Shown here one piece after another: positions 7,489-15,830 of a stretch of DNA of 64,000 bases. The DNA comes from DASXMT01 sp963812965 (GTDB lineage: Bacteria > Actinomycetota > Acidimicrobiia > Acidimicrobiales > RAAP-2): the NCBI GenBank assembly GCA_963812965.1, contig CAWEXG010000012.1, forward strand, positions 62,001 through 126,000, read 5' to 3'. Both the position numbers and the translations under genes were made by a program. Position 1 is the first letter of the stretch. Each line of letters starts with the position of its first letter. Under the pieces are notes generated by a model. It did not search any database, was not told the DNA's origin, and saw only the letters and a program-made list of their open reading frames with translations.

Positions 7489-8228
7489 CTCTGTACGTCT
7501 TTGCGGGTGATGGCGAGGAATGCGACAAAGCAGACGATGACGGCCGTCAGGATCAGGCTGACCCGCCCATCGCCCCATCCCAGACCGCCCACATTGGAAG
7601 GCTTGCCCACCCAGTCGGCGAACGAGGCTCCGAGTGGCCGGGTGACGACGTAGGCGAACCAGAAGGCGAAGATCGGGTTCCACTTGAACCGCCAGTAACC
7701 GATGGCAGGAACGGCGATCAGCCCGGCGAAGAGCACGATCGAAAACCCGTATCCCAAGTGGAACGTGGTTGCGGTCAGATCACCGACCGCGGTGCCGAGC
7801 GCGAAGGTGGAGACCACCGCGGCCCAGTAGAACGCCTCTCGGCGTGGTGTGTCGATGCTGTGGATCGAGAGAGTCTTCTCGGTTCGCTGCCAGGTCACGA
7901 AGACGGCGAGGAGCACGATCCCGTACAGGGTGCTCGATGCGATGTACGGGACGCCGAACCCGACGTGAAGAACGTCTGCGGCCATGGTGCCGAAGACGCC
8001 GACCATGACCACTGCGAACCAGTAGGTCCACGCCATGTAGCGGCCCATCCGGAACTGCAGCACCAGTGCGATGACAAAACCGATGAATCCCAGCACCACG
8101 GCAGGAGCCGGATGCAGGACATGGACGAGATAGTCCGATGTCGCCTCACCCATGGCGGTCGACAGGGCTTTGACGATCCAGAAGTAGACCGTGATCTGCG
8201 GAACCCTGAGGGCCCGTCGGGCCGTCAT
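7434..8228 (-). CDS. COG4705-type membrane-anchored protein (DUF347 repeats)
   Basis: This is a 264-residue polytopic membrane protein. The N-terminal signature VPQITVYFWIVKALSTAMGE and the later TAVGDL and ASFADWVGKP segments are typical of COG4705 proteins, which are built of repeated DUF347 units and have an unknown function. Each unit carries a conserved acidic residue in a Gly-rich membrane helix. The 3' end overlaps the convergent small membrane protein by 55 bases. The promoter region lies to the right, in the gap shared with wecB. Confidence 0.75.
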   Translation of the reverse strand: MTARRALRVPQITVYFWIVKALSTAMGEATSDYLVHVLHPAPAVVLGFIGFVIALVLQFRMGRYMAWTYWFAVVMVGVFGTMAADVLHVGFGVPYIASSTLYGIVLLAVFVTWQRTEKTLSIHSIDTPRREAFYWAAVVSTFALGTAVGDLTATTFHLGYGFSIVLFAGLIAVPAIGYWRFKWNPIFAFWFAYVVTRPLGASFADWVGKPSNVGGLGWGDGRVSLILTAVIVCFVAFLAITRKDVQSQDSVEDVSSDVVAPEDR

Positions 8229-8638
8229 GGACGACGGGCAGCCGAAGGAGCAGCGAGCTCGGGCTGTCTATCTGCTGAGTGTGGAGTCATTGTCAGGGCA
8301 GTCACGTCTCGGCGAATGAAGGGGATAGTAGCCACCCTGTCTCCACGCCGTGGCCTGCCGTATGTCAGGTGCATGGCACCGCTGGGCGATGATCTCGATG
8401 ACCTATAGACCGCCGATAATGTATATTATGTAAACTAAACGGAAGCGGCCCACGCTGTCTTGGGTCGAGGTTCATGCGTGCATGAGCGCACCGGTGTCGA
8501 GCCCTGGGGTGTTGTCCTGTATACGGGGCGAGAGTAGGATGGTCTCAATCCAGTCCTGCTCAGGAACTCGGCAGCGGCCACCGTAGGTGTTTCCCCGGAT
8601 CCCGGAGACGCGAGTACTCACGTCGCTCGGAAGGTTCC
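8229..8638. other. Divergent intergenic region upstream of wecB
   Basis: No credible coding sequence is seen. The region has a short, very AT-rich stretch around 8415-8440, with the partial palindrome ATAATGTATATTAT, which stands out in this GC-rich DNA and could be a regulator site or the promoter of the leftward gene. Closer to wecB lies the promoter listed separately. Confidence 0.5.
8512..8540 (+). promoter_or_regulatory. Promoter of wecB
   Basis: TTGTCC (8512-8517) and TAGGAT (8535-8540) are separated by exactly 17 bases, matching the housekeeping sigma pattern. The predicted start near 8547 gives a leader of about 92 bases. Confidence 0.45.
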
Positions 8639-9850
8639 ATGGGACTACATACGCTTGTTGGCCGACACCGCGAACCGGTGCCCCGCCAGGTCATGCTCGT
8701 CTTCGGGACGAGACCCGAAGCCATCAAGATGGCGCCGCTGGTGCTAGCGCTCCGCCGCTCTCCGCACTTCGAGCCCTTGGTGGTGGTGACCGGACAGCAC
8801 CGGGAGATGCTCGACCCAGTTCTCGAGCTCTTCTCCATCGAACCGATCGCCGATCTTGCCATCATGTCCACCGGTCAGACATTGGCGGATATCACAGTAC
8901 GCACGCTGAACGGGCTGGAGGCTCTGCTCCTGAGATCCCATCCGGACGTGATGGTGGTCCAAGGCGACACGACCGCTGCATTGACCGGGGCACTTGCCGC
9001 GTTCTACCACCGGATCCCGGTCGTCCACCTCGAGGCGGGACTGCGTAGCGGGAATCCGCTCTCCCCCTATCCAGAAGAGGGGAACCGCAAGCTGCTCGGT
9101 CAGCTGGCCACGCTCCATCTGGCTCCGACGAGGAGCGCAGCCGACAACCTGCTGCGTGAGGCAGTCCCCCCCCAACAGGTCGTCGTGGTCGGTAACACCG
9201 TGATCGATGCTCTGATCTGGGCAGTCGACCACCCGGCGCCCTTTCGTGACAGGTCTCTGGAGTCGTTGGATGATGACTCGAGACGGGTCATGCTCGTAAC
9301 TGCGCACCGCCGTGAGTCGTGGGGTGCGCCCATGCGCTCGATCGGCATGGCCCTTTCCGACATAGCCCGGGCCGAACCTGACCTCGTGATCGTGGTACCC
9401 ATCCACCGTAACCCGGCAGTTCGCCAGGAGATCCTCCCTGCCCTGTCCGGCCTTTCCAATGTGTGGGTACGGGAACCACTGGATTACGGGGCTTTCGCCC
9501 GTCTCATGGCTCGGGCCGACATCCTCCTCAGCGACAGCGGCGGCATTCAAGAGGAAGGTCCGACCCTGGGTAAGCCGGTCCTTGTCCTACGTGACACCAC
9601 CGAGCGACCTGAAGCGATAGCTGCCGGATCGGTCCGGCTGGTAGGGACCGATCGGAGCCGGATCGTCAACGAGGTCCACGCCCTGCTGCACGATGAGGAC
9701 TTCTACCGGGGTATGGCTGTTCCCCGCCAGGTGTACGGAGACGGACGAGCTGCTGACCGCAGCGTGGCTGCCCTGAGTTGGCTGTTCGATCTCGGTCCAG
9801 CTCCCGAGCCGTTCGTAGGTTGGCATGAGCCGATGGTTCTGACGTCATGA
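8639..9850 (+). CDS. wecB: UDP-N-acetylglucosamine 2-epimerase (non-hydrolysing)
   Basis: The 403-residue product catalyses interconversion of UDP-GlcNAc and UDP-ManNAc, supplying ManNAc units for surface polysaccharides. Visible hallmarks are GTRPEAIKMAPLVLAL near residue 22, TGQHREMLD, VQGDTTAAL, HLEAGLRSG, SPYPEEGNRK, and the C-terminal SDSGGIQEEGPTLGKPVLVLRDTTERPEA that binds the nucleotide sugar. Length matches the family apart from a short N-terminal extension of about 15 residues. ATG 8639 has GGAAGG seven bases upstream. Its stop overlaps the start of the next gene (ATGA), so the two are co-translated. Confidence 0.92.
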   Translation: MGLHTLVGRHREPVPRQVMLVFGTRPEAIKMAPLVLALRRSPHFEPLVVVTGQHREMLDPVLELFSIEPIADLAIMSTGQTLADITVRTLNGLEALLLRSHPDVMVVQGDTTAALTGALAAFYHRIPVVHLEAGLRSGNPLSPYPEEGNRKLLGQLATLHLAPTRSAADNLLREAVPPQQVVVVGNTVIDALIWAVDHPAPFRDRSLESLDDDSRRVMLVTAHRRESWGAPMRSIGMALSDIARAEPDLVIVVPIHRNPAVRQEILPALSGLSNVWVREPLDYGAFARLMARADILLSDSGGIQEEGPTLGKPVLVLRDTTERPEAIAAGSVRLVGTDRSRIVNEVHALLHDEDFYRGMAVPRQVYGDGRAADRSVAALSWLFDLGPAPEPFVGWHEPMVLTS

Positions 9851-10239
9851 ATGACGACGTGCGCCGTCTTCGCCGGCCGACTGCGGAGCACTACGTTCTT
9901 CCGACCCCCTGTCTGGTGGAGACCGTGCAGCAACGGGCGCACCGACTTGGCGTGTCAGAGTTGACCGTCCGTCGCCGCGTGCGTTGCGGTGACACCACTG
10001 CGTTCCGCATCGGCGGCACCTGGCGCCTCCCCGCTCCAGATCAGGGCTCGTTGCACGATCTTCCACAATCGTGCACGGTCCGCCAGGTGGCTAACAGCTT
10101 GGCGGTCTCCGAGCTCACGGTTCGCAGGTGGATTACTGCTGGCGAGCTTCCTGCCACGAAGATAGGCCGTACGTGGATGATCCCCCGGTATCACCTGGAA
10201 TGGCTGCTCAACATTCGGAGGCACGAGGCTCGTCGGTGA
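9847..10239 (+). CDS. Tandem excisionase/MerR-type helix-turn-helix protein
   Basis: The 130-residue protein is made of two copies of the short winged helix found in excisionases and BldC. The first reads LGVSELTVRRRVRCGDTTAFRIG (written here with the core ELTVRRRV) at about residues 35-60. The second has the core ELTVRRWITAGELPATKIG at about 88-115, followed by an Arg/Trp helix. The duplicated ELTVRR block is obvious. It starts within the stop of wecB. BldC-like proteins bind direct repeats through single domains that stack, and a covalent dimer is a natural variant. A role in controlling the neighbouring surface-polysaccharide genes is inferred from position. Confidence 0.75.
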   Translation: MNDDVRRLRRPTAEHYVLPTPCLVETVQQRAHRLGVSELTVRRRVRCGDTTAFRIGGTWRLPAPDQGSLHDLPQSCTVRQVANSLAVSELTVRRWITAGELPATKIGRTWMIPRYHLEWLLNIRRHEARR

Positions 10240-10284
10240 CCGACGAGCTGTTCCGGCGTTGAGCGACCTGAGCCCGGGCAACGT

Positions 10285-11571
10285 TCAGGCAGCGAGTGCC
10301 GGCTCAGGATCAGGCGAGACGCCCCTCACGTCGGCTGCCCGCTCCGTCTTCTGCCAGCCATGACTGCGACGGACCATCCGGGCTATGGCCAGCCATCCGG
10401 CGATGAACCACAGGAAGCTGTAGAAGGTGAAGAGGTGGCCGAGAAGGATGGCGCGTAGGAAGCCGATCGACGGTTCATGGAGCCAGTAGGCGAAGGCGTA
10501 CGGCAACGCTAGACCGAAGGACAGGGCATACCAGATGACCAGGGGCAACCCGTGGGATGCGGTGACCCCGGCAGCCAATGCCGCCGGTGCGACGACGGCC
10601 ACGGTGATGCTCGATGCCACGAACAGGGCGACCGATAACGACATGAGGAGGACCAATGCCGGCCCTACCAGGTTGTGCACGAGGTCGGCAGTTGCGCGGA
10701 GCTTCACTGGGGCTCGGATCACGATCCCCAGGCGACGCCAGCACTGGAGGTGGCCCTGGAACCAGCGTCCCCGTTGACGAATCAGGCGACGTACGTTGGT
10801 CAACGCCTGCTGGTTCACCCATGTTGTGGAGCAGAACGCGTTGCGCCACCCCGAGGCAAGCAGGCAGATGCCGAGGTCGAGATCTTCGGTCAAACAGTCG
10901 GTCCACGGTTCGTCACCCAGGGTGTTGAGAGCGGAGAATCGGTTGAACTGACCGTTTCCCCCTAACCCGGAGCTACCTATCTGGTGACGTGCCCGTTGAA
11001 AGACCTCGGTGAACGATACGAACTCGAAGTCCTGCAGGCGTGCCAGAAGGGTGTCGCCGGCGTTGTACATACGAACGCCGATCTGGACAGCACCGATACC
11101 AGGATCGCCGAAGTAAGGCGCGACCTCGAATAACACGTCGGGTTCCACCCTGCCGTCAGCGTCGACAACAGCCAAGACGACTTGGTCAAGGCGGTGACCT
11201 TGTAACCGGCCAGAACGACGGAGATAGTTGTATGCAGCGTTCAACGCCGCGCCCTTGCCCTGCTGGGCGTCGGGCAGCATCCGTTGGAGGAGCCATACCC
11301 GCTGACGGTCGTAGCCCTGGACGATCTCAGCGGTCCGGTCGGTGGAGCCGTCGTCCACCACCAGGATGGCGAACCGGTCACCGGGTAGGGCGAGAAGTCG
11401 GTCGATACTTGCTCCGATGACCAACTCCTCATTGAGACACGGGACGAGGAACACGAAGAAGAGCCCATCGTCAATGGACGACGGGACGATGATGTGCCGT
11501 CGGGAAGCGACGAACATGACGGTGTTGTAGGTCATGAAAGTGACCGTCAGCCCGATAGCGATCAACCACAC
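10285..11571 (-). CDS. Processive family-2 glycosyltransferase (membrane polysaccharide synthase type)
   Basis: This 428-residue enzyme has an N-terminal membrane helix and a cytosolic GT2 domain carrying the full processive signature: VVDDGSTD (nucleotide), VDADG (metal), TEDLD (catalytic base) and RQRGRW (the QxxRW product-binding motif, here as QRGRW). At least three C-terminal membrane helices form the export channel. Relatives include poly-N-acetylglucosamine, hyaluronan and cellulose synthases; the product cannot be told from sequence. GTG at 11571 is preceded by GAAGGGG. It lies 55 bases after a tiny membrane protein on the same strand and converges with the excisionase-like gene. Confidence 0.85.
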   Translation of the reverse strand: MWLIAIGLTVTFMTYNTVMFVASRRHIIVPSSIDDGLFFVFLVPCLNEELVIGASIDRLLALPGDRFAILVVDDGSTDRTAEIVQGYDRQRVWLLQRMLPDAQQGKGAALNAAYNYLRRSGRLQGHRLDQVVLAVVDADGRVEPDVLFEVAPYFGDPGIGAVQIGVRMYNAGDTLLARLQDFEFVSFTEVFQRARHQIGSSGLGGNGQFNRFSALNTLGDEPWTDCLTEDLDLGICLLASGWRNAFCSTTWVNQQALTNVRRLIRQRGRWFQGHLQCWRRLGIVIRAPVKLRATADLVHNLVGPALVLLMSLSVALFVASSITVAVVAPAALAAGVTASHGLPLVIWYALSFGLALPYAFAYWLHEPSIGFLRAILLGHLFTFYSFLWFIAGWLAIARMVRRSHGWQKTERAADVRGVSPDPEPALAA

Positions 11572-11626
11572 AGGGTTAGCCCCTTCTCGTTTGGTTCCCG
11601 TGCCGTGACAATGTCTGGCGTTGAGA

Positions 11627-11839
11627 TCAGACGTCAGTGCTGTGGCGCGCCGAACGACGTCCGAGTAAGCGGAAGATGAGGCCTACGGCCAGTAGCGATC
11701 CAGCAATGCCGAGGTAGAGCCCCAGTGCGATGCCGGTGAACGCCAGTGCTGCTGTTGACGGGTCGGTGGTGCGGGGGCCGAGCAACACCGTGCCGGTGAC
11801 CGCTCCGACGATGGGAATGAGATGTGAGATGCCGTACAT
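11627..11839 (-). CDS. 70-residue membrane protein with LAFTG sorting-like motif
   Basis: ATG 11839 follows AAAGGAG with eight bases spacing. The protein has a short hydrophobic N terminus (ISHLIPIVGAVTGTVLLG), a polar turn, then LAFTG followed by a hydrophobic stretch and an RRSAR tail. LAXTG plus hydrophobic segment plus positive tail is the order of a class E sortase signal in actinobacteria. An equally simple reading is a two-helix membrane protein in which the motif is accidental. It is transcribed ahead of the glycosyltransferase and may be part of the same secretion or cell-wall unit. Confidence 0.6.
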   Translation of the reverse strand: MYGISHLIPIVGAVTGTVLLGPRTTDPSTAALAFTGIALGLYLGIAGSLLAVGLIFRLLGRRSARHSTDV

Positions 11840-12405
11840 ATCTGGTCTCCTTTCGAGAACGGCCTTAGGGGCTGTTCCTCGGGGCACGGGACCAGGTGCA
11901 CGACGATTCGTTTCGTGTAACCGAGCAGTTGACCTGTCGGTACACGTTCCACTCCAGTAAGGCACACGACTGCGGGTCACGCAATGGCATTGACCTATCA
12001 ATAGGGATCAGGGTCCTATTCAGGCCCACTACTCATAGTGATTACTATTTTTAAATAAGACCTTAGTTATTTATGGATTTATCACCGATAGTGACCCTTG
12101 CTACTAAGTTGCAACCAGCATGTCATCTAGACGTGAGTTCGAGTTGATATGCCATTTGACCAGGAATGATATTGACGGATTCTTGAATGAAAGCGGATGA
12201 TTTCGGCAAAATTACTGGTCAGCAACCAAGTAACAACCGAAATACGTTGCGTGATCGACCAACCACTCGTACCATGTCATCAAGCCACAATTATCCGATG
12301 CAATAATGTCACCGTCTGCCTAGACCTGCGAGCGATGTGGCGGCACTACCTTCTTTGCGAAAGTCCATCGGGCATGCGTGGAAAATCTGATCGCCGGAGG
12401 CAAGA
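11840..12405. other. AT-rich divergent intergenic region
   Basis: The 566 bases between divergent genes hold no credible protein. From about 12,000 to 12,300 the base composition falls well below that of the surrounding DNA, with runs such as TATTTTTAAATAAG. A loose inverted repeat ATAGG...CCTAT lies near 12,000-12,018. It probably holds promoters for both neighbours; a remnant of foreign DNA is an alternative. Confidence 0.5.
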
Positions 12406-13308
12406 ATGGGCAACGCAACCGTCACCACCGGATTCACACCTGTACGACCAGACGTCTCGCGTGAAGGGCGCTCGCAACGGTCAGCCAGCCGAACGGTCGA
12501 ATCGCCGCATGCAGCTGTCCCCCACCGATCCGAGATTGCCGACACGCGTGCTGCGTGGGTGGCTCAGACGCTCATCGAGCTGACGGACACCGTTGGATCG
12601 GACATCAACTTGCAAGGACTGACTGCGCTTCTGGCACAGCACTATGCCGAGCTCGTGGGCGATCCTGAGGTCGGCATCGTCTTTTGCGACCAGTCCGGCC
12701 TACTCCAAGAGGCGCACGCGTCCAGCGAGCGTGTGCACGTACTGCAGTCGTTCCAGATCGAGCAACAGGAAGGACCGGCGATCGAGTGCGCTACGACCGG
12801 CCATCCGGTGGTCAATCTTCGACTGGAGGACGCCGAAGGTCTCTGGCCACGCGTCGTTCCCCTGGCGCGCGTCATGGGTTACAGGACCATGCACGTCCTT
12901 CCCTTGCGCCTGCGAAACCAAACGATCGGAGCTATCCAACTGTGCGCCACCGATGACCGGGAGCTATCGGCGACCACCCTCGAACTTGGTCAGGCCATGG
13001 CTGACAGTGCCACTATCGGCATTCTGCACGAGCGTACCGTCCGTCGTTACGAGGTTCTCAGCGAACAGCTTCAGAGCGCGCTGAACAGCAGAGTGCTCAT
13101 TGAGCAGGCCAAGGGAGTCATGTCGGAGCGTCTCGGTGTCGACATGAACGACGCCTTCACCCTGCTGCGCCGTTTTGCCCGGAATCACAACCTGACCCTG
13201 CCATCGGTTGCTCGAGCGGCCATCGACGGAGAGTTGACCCCCACCGAGCTACGTCGAGCACTCGGTGGCGCCGTCGGCCGTCGTACGCTCTCCCCGAGTC
13301 AACGATGA
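12406..13308 (+). CDS. GAF-ANTAR domain protein (putative antitermination regulator)
   Basis: The 300-residue product has a variable N-terminal segment, a GAF sensory domain at about residues 55-195 (the VGIVFCDQSGLLQEAHASSE strand-helix and YRTMHVLPLRLRNQTIGAIQL are typical), and a C-terminal ANTAR domain at about 220-275. The ANTAR domain is recognised by LIEQAKGVMSERLGVDMNDAF with the conserved Ala and the following RRFARNHN helix. ANTAR domains bind paired RNA hairpins to stop transcription termination. The start ATG 12406 has GGAGGCAAGA just upstream. The next gene overlaps by four bases. A second GAF-ANTAR gene lies 3.3 kb downstream. Confidence 0.85.
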   Translation: MGNATVTTGFTPVRPDVSREGRSQRSASRTVESPHAAVPHRSEIADTRAAWVAQTLIELTDTVGSDINLQGLTALLAQHYAELVGDPEVGIVFCDQSGLLQEAHASSERVHVLQSFQIEQQEGPAIECATTGHPVVNLRLEDAEGLWPRVVPLARVMGYRTMHVLPLRLRNQTIGAIQLCATDDRELSATTLELGQAMADSATIGILHERTVRRYEVLSEQLQSALNSRVLIEQAKGVMSERLGVDMNDAFTLLRRFARNHNLTLPSVARAAIDGELTPTELRRALGGAVGRRTLSPSQR

Positions 13309-13577
13309 CCGACGACAACGACGGTATGAGGACGCCGCCAACCCCGAGCACGCTGTCCCCTACCCAGATTGCACAGAAACGGTTTCATCCTGCGTTGCGG
13401 GGTTGGGATCGACACGAAGTGCGCGCTTTCTTGGTAGAGGTGGCCGGTGTTGTCGGGGCAGTCGCGTCCGCATATACGGAACAGACGGAGCAGGACTACG
13501 ACACTTCTGAGAACGGTGCCTCTGGTGATGGGGTCATGGCCTTCGCTCCGAAACGCCGGGGTCACCACAAGACTTGA
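13305..13577 (+). CDS. Small DivIVA-like protein
   Basis: This 90-residue protein overlaps the GAF-ANTAR stop (ATGA). Residues 18-45 (LSPTQIAQKRFHPALRGWDR followed by HEVRAFLVEVA) match the N-terminal membrane-targeting motif of DivIVA/Wag31, F...RGYD..EVD.FL. The long coiled coil that follows in true DivIVA is absent, so it cannot form the usual scaffold. A short membrane-targeting adaptor working with the coupled regulator is possible. The family assignment rests on the N-terminal motif only. Confidence 0.65.
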   Translation: MTDDNDGMRTPPTPSTLSPTQIAQKRFHPALRGWDRHEVRAFLVEVAGVVGAVASAYTEQTEQDYDTSENGASGDGVMAFAPKRRGHHKT

Positions 13578-13591
13578 GTGTTCGACGTTAT

Positions 13592-13610
13592 GAGGCTCTC
13601 CCTGAGCCTC
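13592..13610. terminator. Hairpin between convergent genes
   Basis: GAGGCTC (13592-13598), loop TCCCT, GAGCCTC (13604-13610) form a perfect 7-bp stem between the convergent DivIVA-like gene and glmS. No long T-run follows on either side, so this is an actinobacterial-style terminator at best. Confidence 0.5.
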
Positions 13611-13656
13611 TTCCCACCGGCTGTTCCACGGGAGTCACCTATCTCGGCGTACTCCC

Positions 13657-15474
13657 CTACTCCACGGTGACGCTCTTGGCCAGGTTGCGTGGCTGATCGA
13701 CGTCGTACCCGAGGATGACCGCGGCGTGATACGCGAGTAGCTGCAGTGGCACATTGAGCAAGAGCGGGTCGAGCTCGGGCTCGCTCTTCGGCACGAGGAA
13801 CGCCGCGTTGGCGGCATGGTCGAGTTCGGCTGTATGCCCAACTGCCACGATCGGCCCTCGACGGGACCGGATCTCCTCCAGGGTCGAGACGTTCTTGGCG
13901 TACAGTCGGTCGTCAGGGACGACGGCCACGGTCGGCACTCCAGGCGCCACCAGGGCCAGGGGGCCATGCTTGAGCTCCGAGGCCGGGTAGGCCTCGGCGT
14001 GGATGTACGAGACCTCCTTCAGCTTCTGCGCTCCTTCACGGGCGATCGGGTACCCCTCGACCCGGCCTATGAAAAAGGCGCTGTCAGCGGCGGCCAGCCA
14101 GGACGCGGTGTCGGCAATTCGTGGCTCGAGTGCACTGATGGCAGCGATCTGATCCGGGAGCGCAGCGAGCGCTTGCAGGACGCGCTGTCCTGAGCTTCCG
14201 CGTACTCCTCGCACCTGGCCAAGGTGAGCGGCAAGTACTGCTGTGGCGGCGATGGTACAGCTGAAGGACTTCGTGGCGGCGACGGATACCTCTGGCCCCG
14301 CTCGGAGTGGGAACGTCCCATCGCACTGCCTGGCGATGCTGCTGCCCATCACGTTGACGATGCCGAGGGCCTTGGCCCCTTGCCGCTGCACCTCTTGAAC
14401 CGAGCGCAGCGTGTCGAGCGTCTCACCGGACTGGCTGATGACCATGTACAGCGTGTCCTTCTCGACGATCGGCTGCCGGTAGCGGAACTCTGATGCCGCT
14501 TCGGCGTCGGCCGGGATCCCTGTCAGTGCTTCGACGAGGAACGCTCCCGACATTCCTGCGTAGTATGCCGATCCACACCCCAGGAACTTGACCCGGCGGA
14601 TCATCGATAGGTCGTCCGAGCCCAGACCGCAGTCAGCCAGCACCGCATGGCTCCGTCGTTGGTCGAGGCGGCCGTCCAGGGTGCGGGCCACGGCTTCGGG
14701 CTGTTCGGCGATCTCCTTGCGCATGAAGTGACTGAACGCACCCCTGTCGTATGCGTTGGCGCACGTGATGATCGATCTTGGTCGGGAACGCCGTTCGGGA
14801 CGATTGGAGCCCAGAACCGTGTATCCCTGTGCCGTGGCTACACCGATCTCACCGTCTTCCAGATGTACCACTTGTTCTACGTAAGGGGCGAGGGCGGCTA
14901 TATCCGAAGCGACAAAGTGTTCGTGCTCCCCGAACCCGACGACGACCGGGCTGCCGTTTCGAGCGATCACGATCCGGTCAGGACACCATGCGTCGAGGAC
15001 GGCGAGACCGTAGGTCCCTTCGACGATGACGAGCGCATCCGCAACACGTTCTTCGAGATCGGTGCGTGAGGATCGGCTGATGAGATGGGCCAGCACCTCG
15101 GAGTCGGTGGTCGATCGGAGGACCGTCCCTTCGGCTGCCAATATCGATCGCAGCTCCGTCGCGTTCTCGATGATCCCATTGTGCACCACGGCGAACCGCC
15201 CACTGTGGTCCAGATGTGGATGCGCGTTCGTGTCGTTCGGCTCTCCGTGGGTTGCCCAACGGGTGTGACCGATCCCGGTTCCGCCCCGACACCACACCGG
15301 CAGCGACTCTGCTAGCCGACGGACCTTGCCGCTTGTCTTGTGCACCGACAGGCCGTTCATGCCGGCCACTGCTACCCCGGCTGAGTCGTAGCCTCGGTAC
15401 TCGAGACGTCGCAACCCGTCCAACATGATGGGCACGGAGTCGCGCTCCCCTACATAGCCAACGATTCCACACAT
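13657..15474 (-). CDS. glmS: Glutamine-fructose-6-phosphate aminotransferase (isomerising)
   Basis: The 605-residue enzyme makes glucosamine-6-phosphate from fructose-6-phosphate and glutamine, the first step to UDP-GlcNAc for peptidoglycan and the other surface glycans suggested nearby. The start at 15474 places Cys2 (MCGIVGYVG) as the N-terminal nucleophile, which requires removal of the initiator Met; longer in-frame starts are therefore wrong. The glutaminase domain has HTRWATHG and the Asn-Gly pair. Two SIS sugar-isomerase domains follow (GCGSAYYAG, SQSGETLDT), and the C terminus keeps the catalytic Lys (LAKSVTVE). GGAG lies about ten bases before the start. Confidence 0.95.
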   Translation of the reverse strand: MCGIVGYVGERDSVPIMLDGLRRLEYRGYDSAGVAVAGMNGLSVHKTSGKVRRLAESLPVWCRGGTGIGHTRWATHGEPNDTNAHPHLDHSGRFAVVHNGIIENATELRSILAAEGTVLRSTTDSEVLAHLISRSSRTDLEERVADALVIVEGTYGLAVLDAWCPDRIVIARNGSPVVVGFGEHEHFVASDIAALAPYVEQVVHLEDGEIGVATAQGYTVLGSNRPERRSRPRSIITCANAYDRGAFSHFMRKEIAEQPEAVARTLDGRLDQRRSHAVLADCGLGSDDLSMIRRVKFLGCGSAYYAGMSGAFLVEALTGIPADAEAASEFRYRQPIVEKDTLYMVISQSGETLDTLRSVQEVQRQGAKALGIVNVMGSSIARQCDGTFPLRAGPEVSVAATKSFSCTIAATAVLAAHLGQVRGVRGSSGQRVLQALAALPDQIAAISALEPRIADTASWLAAADSAFFIGRVEGYPIAREGAQKLKEVSYIHAEAYPASELKHGPLALVAPGVPTVAVVPDDRLYAKNVSTLEEIRSRRGPIVAVGHTAELDHAANAAFLVPKSEPELDPLLLNVPLQLLAYHAAVILGYDVDQPRNLAKSVTVE

Positions 15475-15710
15475 GTTGTCGTCTCCAGTCCTTGGTCGTC
15501 CCGAGTCGTTCGTTGACGGGTCGCGGGTCTGGACGACATGAGCTGCCACTGTGCCGACAGCGCACGGTGGTGTCACCGGGTCCGGAGCGATTGAAGAGCA
15601 ACAGGTGATTGTTACCCCTTGAACAGCATATATCTTTCTATCGATCAAATCAATACAATCCTGACATTGTGGCTCCTAATATGCCATATGATGATGATGC
15701 GGAAGTCGGT

Positions 15711-15830
15711 ATGTTTGGAGTACTTGATTACTGGTCATGGTCCGGCATATCGGTTTCCGCGCCCCCTGTAATGGCGAGCGATCTCCACGAGCTCGTCGAG
15801 CGCGATGAAATTCGGAGCATGCGAACGTGA
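15711..15830 (+). CDS. Possible small ORF coupled to the 3D-domain lipoprotein
   Basis: A short reading frame of 39 codons starts at ATG 15711 behind GGAAG and ends in the GTGA that also holds the GTG start of the next gene. An earlier in-frame ATG at 15681 would give 49 residues. The sequence (MFGVLDYWSWSGISV...) resembles no family I know. The four-base overlap is the main support. The surrounding 15,475-15,710 DNA is AT-rich promoter-like sequence between divergent genes with no other coding content. Confidence 0.35.
   Translation: MFGVLDYWSWSGISVSAPPVMASDLHELVERDEIRSMRT

Noticed and set aside
7278..8408. Plus-strand frame of 376 codons across the COG4705 gene
   Set aside because: It lies opposite a clear membrane protein and its sequence is polar and repetitive, typical of a shadow frame.
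15609..15830. 73-codon version of the small ORF before the lipoprotein
   Set aside because: The first 24-34 codons lie in AT-rich promoter-like DNA without a ribosome site; a later start is more likely.
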